DNA of 64,000 nt from Bacteroidales bacterium (GTDB lineage: Bacteria > Bacteroidota > Bacteroidia > Bacteroidales > F082): positions 1-64,000 of the forward strand of contig JAFPWT010000011.1 of assembly GCA_017394865.1 (NCBI GenBank), written 5' to 3'. A program made the translations under genes and the position numbers. Under the pieces are notes generated by a model. The model was not told the origin of the DNA. It saw only the letters and a list, made by a program, of their open reading frames with translations, and did not search any database. Shown here in pieces: positions 8,794 through 17,685 of this stretch. The stretch's first letter is position 1. Each line of letters opens with the position of its first letter.

Positions 8794-11127
8794 ATGAAAT
8801 CATACCTCAAATTCCTCTCAAGAAACAAACTCTACACCGCCATCGAGTTTATCGGCTTAAGCGTGGCCCTGGCCTTCGTCATCATCAGTTTCTGCTACGT
8901 GGTGCAGCAATATGCCGTGACGCGTGAGAACCCTGACCGTGAGCGGATATACGCTGTGGGTACCGCTGACTTGATCAACTGCTATGGCATGAAGGAAATC
9001 ATCGACGGCAAACTGCCCGAGGTGGAATGTGTCAGCCATTTCAAGTTTCAGACGGAACAGCTAATTCATGTTGGCGAGCAGAACTTCGTGGGCACGGCGC
9101 TCGTTTGCGATGTTGAATTTTTTAGCATCTTTCCCGTAAGGCTCAAAGAAGGCAGTCCTGATATGCTTTCGGAACGCAACATCGTGTTCATTTCAGAGAA
9201 TCTGGCGAAGAAACTCAACGACGTCCCAGTTGGGCAACGGTTGATCGTGCAAGACGATACGTTGAGCATCATGGGCGTCATTGCCGACAAAGGCAGTTCG
9301 TTGCTTCCCGATTTTGACGTGATGTATAGCTTTGAATATGGACAATCGTACTTCGCCAAGAGTGATCGCGACAATCCTTTCCATAGCTTTGCCGATATCG
9401 GCACTTTCATCAAAGTGAGGCCCAATGTGGACCGTGAAGAACTGGCCGAAAAGCTGAAGGGCTTGTACGCCGACAGGAAGTCATTCCTATTGACGGAACA
9501 GGAACCCTCACTGGTTCGTTTTGATGAGTTGTTTTTCCGGTCGGGTTATACTGGCTTGAACAAGGGCGACCGCTCCATGCTTCGCACGATGATCGTCATC
9601 GGACTGCTACTGCTCATCTCGGCTTTGCTGAACTACATCAACTTGAATGTCGCCCTCGTCGGGAAACGCGCCAAGGAGATGGCTTCGCGTCGGCTGCTCG
9701 GGGCACAGAAAACGGATATTATAGGTAAATACTTGGTTGAGTCGTTCGTTTTCACGCTGTTATGCTTCCTCTTGGGCTTGCTGATCGCCGAAGCCATTAC
9801 TCCTTTAGTGAACCGTCTGATGCGGGCTGACGTGCTGATTTCCATACCGTTTTCATGGCATTATCTTTTGGCCTATCTTGTGATCGTAATCGTGGTTTCG
9901 CTGCTTGCGGGCATCATCCCGGCTGCCATCATCGCCAAGACCCAACCCATCGACGTGGTGCGGGGCACCTTCCGCTTCCATAACCGCATGGTGCTCTCGA
10001 AGGTGTTCATCGTGGTGCAAAACATTATTGCCATCGTACTGATTTCCATCGTATTGACCATGGAACTTCAGATGCACCACATGGAGGACCGCTCGATGGG
10101 ATTGAACTTGGAGAATCTTTATTTCTTAGATTCCGACCTCGACTTCACCAAAGAAAAGGAAGCCTTAGTGGAAGATCTCAGAGCCTTGCCTTGCGTGAAG
10201 GAATTGGCCTCGGCGGAGAACATTCCTGGAGTAGTGCGTATGCAATTAGGTTTGAAAAAAATCCATGAAACCGAACCGAAGACTTACGTTCCGACCCTCT
10301 CTTGCGACACGGCGGCGTTCCGAATGTTGGGCTTCGAAGTGAAGGAACAATTCTTGGATGCTGCCCCAAACACCTTCTGGATTACCGAGACCACTGCAGC
10401 TGGCATGACGGGATTGCCTTACGGCGACTATAACTTCGACACCATCGAGATGTGGAGAAGCAATACCATAGGCAACAAAGTGTGCGGAGTGATTGCCGAC
10501 TTCAAGATGCAGGACGCCTTGCATGTGACCGATGAGGAGTATGTGTTGGTTTACGGCAACTATGGATGGAGGTCCGAGTCAAGTGTGCTGATGGAGATCG
10601 TGGGCGACCACCGCGAGGCCAAACGAGCCATTGATGCTGTGTACAAAAAGCATTGCGAGAAGGTGTTTGGCACCTACATGAAACCTGGTTACAACGACTT
10701 TGTGGAGGATGTGATTAACGCCAACTACGGTAAGACACGCCGTCAGATGCGCCTCATCGAGATCATCATGGTGATGGCCGTGCTATTAGCTTTGCTTGGA
10801 TTAGTGGCCATGAGCACGCATTTTGCTTCAGAGCGCGAGAAGACCATCGCTGTGCGCAAGGTGTTTGGCGGAACGATGCAGAGCGAGATACGCCGCAACT
10901 TGAAGGAATACATCGTCATGATTCTGATTGCCAATGTGATAGCCATTCCCGTAGCCATCTGGCTTTGTGGACGTTATTTAGAGGGCTTCGCCTATCGCAT
11001 CGAGCTGTATCCGTGGTTTTTCGTGGTCACGGTGGCGCTGTCGTTCGTCATTGCCATCGGCTCGGTGCTGTGGCAGATCGTCTCCGTGGCGAAGGTGAAT
11101 CCCGTTACGGCGTTGAAAAAAGAATAA
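8794..11127 (+). CDS. FtsX/MacB-type ABC transporter permease (copy 3)
   Basis: A 777-residue paralogue of copies 1 and 2. The start at 8794 (MKSYLKFLSRNKLY) matches the starts of those copies and leaves a 17-bp gap like the one before copy 2. An ATG at 8779 would add MRNNP. Topology and motifs are as in copy 2, including VAMSTHFASEREKTIAVRKV in the last third. Near-identity with copy 2 at both ends and divergence in the periplasmic middle indicate a recent duplication with diversification of the soluble domains. It belongs to the sigma-54 operon that begins at 5019. Confidence 0.85.
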   Translation: MKSYLKFLSRNKLYTAIEFIGLSVALAFVIISFCYVVQQYAVTRENPDRERIYAVGTADLINCYGMKEIIDGKLPEVECVSHFKFQTEQLIHVGEQNFVGTALVCDVEFFSIFPVRLKEGSPDMLSERNIVFISENLAKKLNDVPVGQRLIVQDDTLSIMGVIADKGSSLLPDFDVMYSFEYGQSYFAKSDRDNPFHSFADIGTFIKVRPNVDREELAEKLKGLYADRKSFLLTEQEPSLVRFDELFFRSGYTGLNKGDRSMLRTMIVIGLLLLISALLNYINLNVALVGKRAKEMASRRLLGAQKTDIIGKYLVESFVFTLLCFLLGLLIAEAITPLVNRLMRADVLISIPFSWHYLLAYLVIVIVVSLLAGIIPAAIIAKTQPIDVVRGTFRFHNRMVLSKVFIVVQNIIAIVLISIVLTMELQMHHMEDRSMGLNLENLYFLDSDLDFTKEKEALVEDLRALPCVKELASAENIPGVVRMQLGLKKIHETEPKTYVPTLSCDTAAFRMLGFEVKEQFLDAAPNTFWITETTAAGMTGLPYGDYNFDTIEMWRSNTIGNKVCGVIADFKMQDALHVTDEEYVLVYGNYGWRSESSVLMEIVGDHREAKRAIDAVYKKHCEKVFGTYMKPGYNDFVEDVINANYGKTRRQMRLIEIIMVMAVLLALLGLVAMSTHFASEREKTIAVRKVFGGTMQSEIRRNLKEYIVMILIANVIAIPVAIWLCGRYLEGFAYRIELYPWFFVVTVALSFVIAIGSVLWQIVSVAKVNPVTALKKE

Positions 11128-11139
11128 AACTAAAAAACT

Positions 11140-13491
11140 ATGAATATGATTACCGACAAACTCATCAAAATTCTCTCACTCGGAATAGGTCTTGCCATCG
11201 GTATAGTCCTCATCGCCAAGGTGTGCTTCGAGCTTTCGTACGAGAGCTTCTATAAAGATGTGGAGCGTATCTATCTCATTGATACTCATTACGAACAGCA
11301 AGGCGAGAAACACGATTTTTCCCAGACAAGCGGCGCTATCGCCCCGGGCTTCAAAGCCGAAGTGCCTGGCGTGGAAGAGGCGACACGTTACACTTTTTAT
11401 TATAGCAGCGAGCGTTTTGTCGATGAAGACAACAACGTCATCTCAGGCCGCATGGTACTCGCCGACTCCTGTTTCTTCAAGGTGTTCGATCGCCCAATTC
11501 TGGCTGGCGACCCGGCAAAAGCTCTCTCCAAACCGCTCTGCGTAGTGGTGTCGGAGACTTTCGCCAAGAAACTCGGCGGTGTGGAAGAATGCATCGGAAA
11601 AAACATCTCCAATGAGGACGACCCTAACCGCAAGTTCACCGTCGAGGGCGTGTTCAAAGACTTCCCCGAAAACGGCGAGTTTCACTTCAGCATCCTGGGT
11701 TCGTTGGTGACGCTCCCCTCGTGGAGCACTGAAAACTGGTTCGGCAATGACCGTTATTTCGGCTTTGTAAAACTTCAGCAAAGCGTTGATTATAAATCAC
11801 TTGGCGAGGCTATCCGTAGAATGCAGGAAGCACATCAGCCAATGGAGGAGCTTGAGAAAAACAGCACGGTGCTGTGGTATTATCTCGAGCCTTTCAGCGA
11901 TGTTCACACCTCCGAGTCGTACGTGCGCTCGATGGTGATTCTGCTGACAATCACCGCCGCCTTGCTGATAACCATTAGCCTGCTCAACTACATCCTCGTT
12001 GTGATTTCATCGATGGTGCGCCGCGCCAAGGAGATAGGCGTGCGCAAATGCTATGGTGCCAATTCGTTCGACATCCACTGGCTGCTGGCTCGCGAGGCAT
12101 TCCTGCATCTGCTACTGTCATTGGCGTTGGCTGCCGGTATCATATTTGCATCTAAAGGCTTGATAATTAACCTATTGGATGTGCCGTTCGAGACCTTGCT
12201 CATCCCTCGAAGCGTCTTCGTCATCAGTCTGGTGCTGATATTCGTGTTGCTCGTGTCGGTCTTCGTACCGGCTCAGCTTTACATGCGAATCCCAGTCTCG
12301 GTGGCGTTCCGCAACTATACCGAGAACTCTCGCCGTTGGAAGATAGGTCTGCTCGGCGTGCAGGTGTTCATCAACGTCTTTATTGCCGTGATGGTCATCG
12401 TCGTTGCTATGCAATATCGCCAAATGAACAATTCCAACCCTGGCTACGAGCCTGAAAACCTTTATTACATGAGTTTTTACAATGGCAATAAAGGTACAGA
12501 AAAGATCGTGGCTCAAACACTTATGCAATTCCAGGAGGTTTATGGCGTGGAGGCAGGCAACTCGCTGCCATTCATCGGCTTTGGTGGCGACAATATCATG
12601 CTTCCTGGTGACGACCGCCAGCTTTTCAACGTGGCTGACGGCTACGAGGTCACTCCTGGCTATTTCGATCTGCTTGGCATCGAGTTTATCGAAGGCCATG
12701 AACCTTCTGATGTGTCGGAAGTCGTTGTCTCTGAAAGCTTTGTGAACCGAATGAACGAGTTTGCCGATTGGAGCGACGGCGCTGTGGGCAAGATTGTGAA
12801 CATCACTGGTCATGAAGACGCGGATAAAATAATGGAACTGAGAAGTTTTACCATCTCTGGCGTGTATCGCGATATCCGAATCGGAGACCTCGTCTATATT
12901 GATGAGAGGCCGAGCGTGCTGTTCTACGGCACCCTTGATGACGACGAGTCGTATCTGCCGATCCTGATTTTCCGTACCAACGAGAAACTCAACGATGCCA
13001 CAATGCAGAAGCTCACGAGTGCTGTCTCCGATGCCCTCAACGGGAAAGAGGTGGAGATATTCTCGTGGAAAGAGTCGATGCGCAAGGCTTATGACGGCAG
13101 CCTTAAGATGCGCAACACCGTCCTCATTGGCTCAGTCTTCGCCATGCTGATAGCAATCATCGGCCTCATCGGCTTCGTCCGTGACGAGTCGAACCGACGC
13201 AGCAAGGAGATGGCAATCCGCAAAATCAACGGCGCCACAGCCTCCGACGTACTCCGCATCTTCGCCTGGGACGTGCTGCGACTCTCGCTGATAATGTCAG
13301 TATTGGCGTGTATCTTCACCTATTTCGTTGCCGACAAATGGCTCGAGCAGTTCGCTGAAAAAGTCGCTCTCTCGCCACATTACTTCATCCTTGGTGCCGT
13401 GGTTGTCTTGCTTGTCGTGACTGTGGTAGTCGTGTTGAGCAGCAACCGCGTTGCCCGGATGAATCCTGTTAAATCTTTGAAGAATAATTAA
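11140..13491 (+). CDS. FtsX/MacB-type ABC transporter permease (copy 4, divergent)
   Basis: A 783-residue permease with the same domain order but clearly more distant from copies 1-3. Its N-terminus is MNMITDKLIKILSLGIGLAI and it lacks the YLKFLSRNKLY motif. Internal helices lie near residues 265-290 (VILLTITAALLITISLLNYI). The FtsX-like signatures RRAKEIGVRKCYGAN and RSKEMAIRKINGATASDVL occur in the two membrane blocks. The spacing of 12 bp before and 14 bp after indicates cotranscription. It may pair with one of the other copies as a heterodimer, since FtsX/MacB permeases act as dimers. Confidence 0.83.
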   Translation: MNMITDKLIKILSLGIGLAIGIVLIAKVCFELSYESFYKDVERIYLIDTHYEQQGEKHDFSQTSGAIAPGFKAEVPGVEEATRYTFYYSSERFVDEDNNVISGRMVLADSCFFKVFDRPILAGDPAKALSKPLCVVVSETFAKKLGGVEECIGKNISNEDDPNRKFTVEGVFKDFPENGEFHFSILGSLVTLPSWSTENWFGNDRYFGFVKLQQSVDYKSLGEAIRRMQEAHQPMEELEKNSTVLWYYLEPFSDVHTSESYVRSMVILLTITAALLITISLLNYILVVISSMVRRAKEIGVRKCYGANSFDIHWLLAREAFLHLLLSLALAAGIIFASKGLIINLLDVPFETLLIPRSVFVISLVLIFVLLVSVFVPAQLYMRIPVSVAFRNYTENSRRWKIGLLGVQVFINVFIAVMVIVVAMQYRQMNNSNPGYEPENLYYMSFYNGNKGTEKIVAQTLMQFQEVYGVEAGNSLPFIGFGGDNIMLPGDDRQLFNVADGYEVTPGYFDLLGIEFIEGHEPSDVSEVVVSESFVNRMNEFADWSDGAVGKIVNITGHEDADKIMELRSFTISGVYRDIRIGDLVYIDERPSVLFYGTLDDDESYLPILIFRTNEKLNDATMQKLTSAVSDALNGKEVEIFSWKESMRKAYDGSLKMRNTVLIGSVFAMLIAIIGLIGFVRDESNRRSKEMAIRKINGATASDVLRIFAWDVLRLSLIMSVLACIFTYFVADKWLEQFAEKVALSPHYFILGAVVVLLVVTVVVVLSSNRVARMNPVKSLKNN

Positions 13492-13505
13492 AAACTAGTT
13501 ATATT

Positions 13506-14774
13506 ATGGAACACTCAATGGACAGAAAAATCGAAAAGAAAAAAGGCTTTGCGCTAGCGTTTTCTAAGAAAGCGTTGCCGTATTGGGGTGCGGCTTTGCT
13601 GCTCGTCTTTATCCTTTGGCTTATCTTCAGGGACGACTCGAAGAAACTGCGCATCGATGCCGACAACATCAGCATTGCGACGGTGACTTCGGGCGAGTTC
13701 AACGACTATATCCGCATCAGCGGACAGGTGGCACCGATGACGACGATACAAATCAGCCCCTTGGAAGGCGGTGTGGTGCAACAGATTGTCACAGAGGAAG
13801 GCAGTCGCGTCAAGGCGGGGGATGTCATCGTCATCCTCAGCAACGAGAACCTCGACATGCAGATCCTTACCTCGGAGGCCGACCTTGCCGAGAAGGAGAA
13901 CATCCTGCGCAACACCATGATACAGATGGAACAACAGAAGCTGAGCGTGGAGCAAGAGAAGCTGCAGCTACAGATGGAGGTGCAACGCAACCGCCGCACA
14001 TACGAGGCGCAGCAAGCACTTTACAACGACGGCCTCATCGCCCGCGAGGACTTCCTGAAAGCCGAAGAGGACTATGAACTCTCGAGCAGCCGCCTCAGGC
14101 TGGTGGAGAACCGCGCCAAACAAGACAGCCTTCACCGCTCGGTGGAAATCGACCGGATGCGCGAGAGCCTTGAAAACATGCGCGTGAACATGATGATGAT
14201 CCGTAAGCGCAAGGAGAACCTGACCATCAAGGCACCCATCGACGGCGAGTTGGGTCTCTTGGATGTCGTGCTGGGGCAGTCGGTAGGGGCAGGCTCGAAG
14301 ATAGGACAAATCAACAACCTCGACAGCTACAAGATTGAGGCTCAGATCGACGAGCATTACATCGACCGCGTGACACCAGGCTTGGAGGCCACCTTTGAAC
14401 GGCAGAGCGAACATTATCAGGCGCAGATCCGCAAGGTATATCCCGAGGTGCGCGACGGCAAGTTCAAGGCCGACTTCAAGTTCATGGAGCAGCAGCCCGA
14501 GAACATCCGCAGCGGCCAGACCTATTACCTCAACCTGCAACTCGGCCAGCCCGTGGATGCCGTGCTCATCCCGCGTGGTGCCTTCTATCAGAAGACGGGC
14601 GGCAAGTGGATTTATGTGCTCTCATCTGATGGCAGCAAGGCCACGAGACGTGATATCCGCATCGGCAGGCAGAACCCGCAGTATTACGAGGTCATAGAGG
14701 GCTTGGAGCCTGGGGAGAGGGTGATTACTTCGTCGTATGATAACTTTGGGGAGAGTGATGTTTTGGTGTTTTGA
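13506..14774 (+). CDS. HlyD-family periplasmic adaptor (membrane fusion protein)
   Basis: A 422-residue adaptor. A cytoplasmic N-terminus is followed by one TM helix (about 23-41), a biotinyl-lipoyl-like half motif (IRISGQVAPMTTIQISPLEG), a long alpha-helical hairpin at about 110-235 rich in Glu, Gln and Arg, the second lipoyl half (IKAPIDGELGLLDVVLGQSV), then beta-barrel and membrane-proximal domains. It should link the inner membrane permeases to the TolC-like channel at 5066. It is the last gene of the operon; a terminator follows at 14901. An internal Met at 13518 is an alternative start. Confidence 0.9.
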   Translation: MEHSMDRKIEKKKGFALAFSKKALPYWGAALLLVFILWLIFRDDSKKLRIDADNISIATVTSGEFNDYIRISGQVAPMTTIQISPLEGGVVQQIVTEEGSRVKAGDVIVILSNENLDMQILTSEADLAEKENILRNTMIQMEQQKLSVEQEKLQLQMEVQRNRRTYEAQQALYNDGLIAREDFLKAEEDYELSSSRLRLVENRAKQDSLHRSVEIDRMRESLENMRVNMMMIRKRKENLTIKAPIDGELGLLDVVLGQSVGAGSKIGQINNLDSYKIEAQIDEHYIDRVTPGLEATFERQSEHYQAQIRKVYPEVRDGKFKADFKFMEQQPENIRSGQTYYLNLQLGQPVDAVLIPRGAFYQKTGGKWIYVLSSDGSKATRRDIRIGRQNPQYYEVIEGLEPGERVITSSYDNFGESDVLVF

Positions 14775-14778
14775 GGGA

Positions 14779-14838
14779 CTCCTCCGCCGCTACACGGCAC
14801 CCCCTAGATTGCTTCGTTACTCGCAATGACAGGAGGAC
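14779..14838. repeat. Intergenic inverted-repeat sequence
   Basis: The 3' flank of the hlyD-like gene holds nested inverted repeats: CTCCTCC (14779-14785) against GGAGGA, enclosing ATTGC (14808-14812) against GCAAT (14823-14827). The inner part, ATTGCTTCGTTACTCGCAAT, resembles dispersed intergenic repeats I have seen in many bacterial genomes. Only one copy lies in this window, so the dispersed nature is not shown here. The rest of 14839-14900 shows nothing I can name. Confidence 0.35.
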
Positions 14839-14900
14839 GGGGCAGATAAGACCATTAGACTATGAGTGGTTGACACGGGAGGGGGTGTTTGGGGTACGAA

Positions 14901-14935
14901 AAAACCCTAACTGCTTGATTGTCAGTTAGGGTTTT
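14901..14935. terminator. Bidirectional rho-independent terminator
   Basis: A perfect 13-bp stem: AAAACCCTAACTG (14901-14913) pairs with CAGTTAGGGTTTT (14923-14935) around a 9-base loop. The minus-strand side continues into a run of six T, so it ends the tRNA-Glu transcript; on the plus strand it can end the hlyD operon. Confidence 0.85.
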
Positions 14936-14944
14936 GGAAATTGG

Positions 14945-15021
14945 TGGTAGTCTCTCCGGGATTTGAACCCGAGTTACCAGGATGAAAACCTGACGTCCTG
15001 ACCAGACTAGACGAAGAGACC
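14945..15021 (-). tRNA. tRNA-Glu (anticodon UUC)
   Basis: Read on the minus strand, the acceptor stem is GGTCTCT/AGAGACT with a G1-U72 wobble. The anticodon loop TTTTCAT, flanked by TCAGG/CCTGG, gives anticodon TTC. The T arm has the loop TTCAAAT. CCA is encoded at 14945-14947 and a second CCA follows at 14942-14944. It has its own promoter at 15046-15075 and is followed by the strong hairpin at 14901. Confidence 0.95.
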
Positions 15022-15045
15022 ACTTCGTGTCAAAATTTGACGCTG

Positions 15046-15075
15046 CAAAATTACATAAAAATATCTTCCCTGCAA
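15046..15075 (-). promoter_or_regulatory. Housekeeping promoter of tRNA-Glu
   Basis: On the minus strand, TTG (15073-15075) lies 19 bp upstream of TAATTTTG (15046-15053), matching the Bacteroides -33/-7 consensus. A perfect 13-bp palindrome GTCAAAATTTGAC (15029-15041) lies between the -7 box and the tRNA 5' end. Confidence 0.7.
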
Positions 15076-15094
15076 CAAAAACCCCGAAATTTTT

Positions 15095-15937
15095 TTATTC
15101 GACTGTGACAGAGATCTGGAACTGCTTGTTTTTCATACTGTTAAGTGGATGAGCATAGAAATAAACTTGGTCATCGCTTAAAGCATTCAACAAGCCGAAA
15201 CCGAATTTTGCCTCCAGTCCCATCTTGAACCATTGGTTGTAAAAGTCGAATCCACCTCCAAACTCCAGCGCCAAGTCACCCGTTTTGTTCTTCAACCAAT
15301 TGAAATTCTGGTTCTTCTTCTTGAACGAGAAGTACAGTTTGGGGTTGACTCCGGTGATGAGATAGGCGGCCACGTTGTTGTATCGCTTCGACCGGTATTT
15401 CAGATGCAGTGGGAACTCCAAACAGCTCAGGTAGGGGTTGTGCGAGCCAGCGGTCATGATCTTTTTGCCGTCGGTCTGGTTGATCTGAAGCGTGTATCGG
15501 TAATTGATCTCGCTGAGGCTGAAGGTCGGGGTAAAACGCAGGTTGATGTACTCGCCCAGTCGCAAGTCGCCAATTAAGCCTATAGAGAAACCGATCCTTG
15601 GGATTGATCGCATCAATCGGTTTAGCGTGTCGCGCTCGACGTTGATGATCTGATAGCTTTGAAAATTTTCTTCCGAAATAGCCAACCCGTAGTTGGAGCT
15701 GCCGACAGAAGTGGGCAGATCTTGGAAGTTGGTGTAAACGTGATTCTGGTAATCTTCCTTCATGATCAGGTTGTAGTCCAAGAAGTTGGCACCGAGCATG
15801 AATCCGAAATGATAAGGAGCCTTGTCGTAGTTCTGCAAATAGATGATTTTGCGGCCCTGAGCCTGCACTCCAGTGACGCAAGCCATGGCAAGGATGAAAA
15901 GAAAAGCTATCTTGATGGTCTTTTTCACAGTGTTCAA
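15095..15937 (-). CDS. porT: PorT-family outer membrane protein (type IX secretion)
   Basis: A 280-residue protein with a signal peptide (MNTVKKTIKIAFLFILAMAC, ending near VQAQ) followed by beta-barrel strands with aromatic ends. The segment PYHFGFMLGANFLDYNL and the glycine-rich strands match the PorT family. PorT is needed for type IX secretion of proteins across the outer membrane in Bacteroidetes. Position downstream of a ubiE/menG gene is, from memory, the usual place of porT in this phylum. It is the last protein gene of the leftward operon starting at 18890. The other T9SS genes are not in the window. Confidence 0.75.
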   Translation of the reverse strand: MNTVKKTIKIAFLFILAMACVTGVQAQGRKIIYLQNYDKAPYHFGFMLGANFLDYNLIMKEDYQNHVYTNFQDLPTSVGSSNYGLAISEENFQSYQIINVERDTLNRLMRSIPRIGFSIGLIGDLRLGEYINLRFTPTFSLSEINYRYTLQINQTDGKKIMTAGSHNPYLSCLEFPLHLKYRSKRYNNVAAYLITGVNPKLYFSFKKKNQNFNWLKNKTGDLALEFGGGFDFYNQWFKMGLEAKFGFGLLNALSDDQVYFYAHPLNSMKNKQFQISVTVE

Positions 15938-15968
15938 TTTAAAACATTATAACGTCTTTAAGGTGTTT

Positions 15969-16688
15969 TTATTGTGTTTTGTCGCTGCTTTTTGCGACGA
16001 TTCCATGATACAAGGTAACGATGCCTCCGCTGAGTCTTTTGGCTTTGACTTGACGTAGCCCAGTGTCGTGCAGCATTGCGCAAAAGGCGTCATTGCCGGG
16101 GAAAGCGGCAACCGATGTGGGTAGGTATTGGTATGCGGTGGGATGTTTCGAGACAAGCCGACCCAATCGGGGGAGGAGGGCGGTCGAATACCAGCGGTAA
16201 GGCGCGGCAATCAAGGGATTCTTGGGGTGTGAGAACTCCAAAACGGCCACCTGTCCGCCGTCACGGCACACCCTTGTCATCTCACGGAGTCCAGCCTCAC
16301 GGTCGGCGAAGTTGCGGACGCCGAAGGCCACAGTCACCGTGTCGAAACTGCCATCAGCAAAGGGCATCTTGACCACATCACAGGTCTCAAGGTGGATGCG
16401 TTGGCTTAACTTTTTTTTGTGGATTTTCGTTCTGCCCTTCTCCATCATCTTTTCGGAAAGATCGATGCCGGTGATATGCGCTTCTGGGTTGTCGTGGGCT
16501 AGCCGTATGGCAAGGTCGGCGGTGCCAGTGGCCACGTCAAGGATGGTCTTTGGGTGCTGTCTTGTCACTAGCCGAGACGTCTTCCGTCGCCAGATTTTGT
16601 CGATGTGGAACGATAGGAGATGATCCAGAAAATCGTAGTGTGACGAGATGTCGTCGAACATCTCGGTGACGGCCTTCTGCTCACTCAT
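15969..16688 (-). CDS. menG: Demethylmenaquinone methyltransferase (MenG/UbiE)
   Basis: A 239-residue SAM-dependent methyltransferase. The SAM-binding motif I is ILDVATGTADLAIRL (about residues 50-65), followed by GIDLSEKMMEKGR and the family motif VTVAFGVRNFADREAGLREM. The C-terminal VAAFPGNDAFCAMLHDTGLR is also typical. It catalyses the last step of menaquinone synthesis; Bacteroidales use menaquinone for anaerobic respiration. Its start overlaps the 3' end of the upstream kinase gene by 8 bp, so translation is probably coupled. Confidence 0.93.
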   Translation of the reverse strand: MSEQKAVTEMFDDISSHYDFLDHLLSFHIDKIWRRKTSRLVTRQHPKTILDVATGTADLAIRLAHDNPEAHITGIDLSEKMMEKGRTKIHKKKLSQRIHLETCDVVKMPFADGSFDTVTVAFGVRNFADREAGLREMTRVCRDGGQVAVLEFSHPKNPLIAAPYRWYSTALLPRLGRLVSKHPTAYQYLPTSVAAFPGNDAFCAMLHDTGLRQVKAKRLSGGIVTLYHGIVAKSSDKTQ

Positions 16689-17658
16689 GGCTGATGCGTT
16701 GGACTTCTTCGGAGAGCCTTTCCTTTTTGATGGGCACCACGCCTACTTCTTCGCATACCTGCCCTCCGGCGAGGTTGGATAACGAGGTGATGGCTTCTGA
16801 GGATGCGTGCAGGGCGACGCACAAGGCGGCGACGCTTAACACGGTGTCGCCGGCTCCCGACACGTCGACGATGTTGCGGGGATGGGCGGGGAGATGGTGA
16901 AACGTGTCGTCATGTAACATCATCACGCCTTTCTCTGATAGGGTGACCATCAGATATTGGCAGTTCAGCCGCTTCTGGAGCGTCAGCATGGCCTGCTGAA
17001 GCGCCTCGGGGGTCTCGGCGGTCACGCCGAGACCCTCTCGGAGCTCTTTGGCATTGGGCTTGAAGAGCGTCACGCCTTGATAGGCGAAGAAGTTCTTCTT
17101 CTTGGGGTCGACGGCCACGGGGATGCCATTTTTATTGGCTATTGCCGTGATGGTCTGGATGGCCTTTTCCGAGAGAACCCCCTTGTTATAGTCCTGTAGG
17201 ATGATGACGTCGAAACGATAGTCGCTCATCGCAGCGCTGATGGCATTGAAGAGAGCCTCGTGCTCAAAATCGGTGAGGTCGGAGGTGTCTTCTTCGTCCA
17301 TGCGGAGCACTTGCCGGTCTCCGTCGAAAATACGGTGCTTGACAGTGGTCTTGCGGGTTGGGCTCATCGCTAAAAAACGGGTGTCGAGCCCCGCTTCTTC
17401 CATCAGTTTGAGGAGGGTCTTACCGCTGTCGTCGTCGGTGATCACAGAGCAGAGGATGGGCGTCGCTCCCAGGGCTTTCAGGTTGAGCGCCACGTTGGCA
17501 GCACCACCCATACGTGCAAAGCGTGTCTTCACGTTGACGATGGGCACAGGAGCCTCAGGCGACATGCGCTCGACCACGCCTTTCGAATAGACGTCGATCA
17601 TCACATCGCCGACCACTAGGGCCTTCAGACCGTTAAACCGTTCGAGTAAGTCCTCCAT
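16681..17658 (-). CDS. PfkB-family kinase, D-glycero-beta-D-manno-heptose-7-phosphate kinase type (RfaE1)
   Basis: A 325-residue ribokinase-fold sugar kinase. The features are LKALVVGDVMIDVYSKGVVE at the N-terminus, the substrate segment ARMGGAANVALNLKALGA, VDPKKKNFFAYQGVTLFKPN in the middle, and the anion-hole/catalytic motif DVSGAGDTVLSV with the catalytic Asp. This matches the kinase half of HldE, a role in ADP-heptose synthesis for LPS core. The nucleotidyltransferase half is absent, as in organisms with separate RfaE1 and RfaE2. The start codon abuts a 7-bp tandem repeat at 17658. Confidence 0.85.
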   Translation of the reverse strand: MEDLLERFNGLKALVVGDVMIDVYSKGVVERMSPEAPVPIVNVKTRFARMGGAANVALNLKALGATPILCSVITDDDSGKTLLKLMEEAGLDTRFLAMSPTRKTTVKHRIFDGDRQVLRMDEEDTSDLTDFEHEALFNAISAAMSDYRFDVIILQDYNKGVLSEKAIQTITAIANKNGIPVAVDPKKKNFFAYQGVTLFKPNAKELREGLGVTAETPEALQQAMLTLQKRLNCQYLMVTLSEKGVMMLHDDTFHHLPAHPRNIVDVSGAGDTVLSVAALCVALHASSEAITSLSNLAGGQVCEEVGVVPIKKERLSEEVQRISHE

Positions 17659-17685
17659 TCTGTCTTCCGTCTTCTGTCTTCTTAA
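17658..17685. repeat. 7-bp tandem repeat between kinase and aminotransferase genes
   Basis: Four heptamers read TTCTGTC, TTCCGTC, TTCTGTC, TTCTTAA. They fill the whole 23-bp gap, touch the kinase start codon and include the aminotransferase stop codon. The same type of polypyrimidine heptamer occurs at 36946, 47493 and 49777. Confidence 0.75.

Noticed and set aside
14775-14900. Insertion sequence or attachment site next to the tRNA gene
   Set aside because: No integrase or transposase, no duplicated tRNA end and no terminal repeats longer than about 7 bp; only a short inverted repeat is present.
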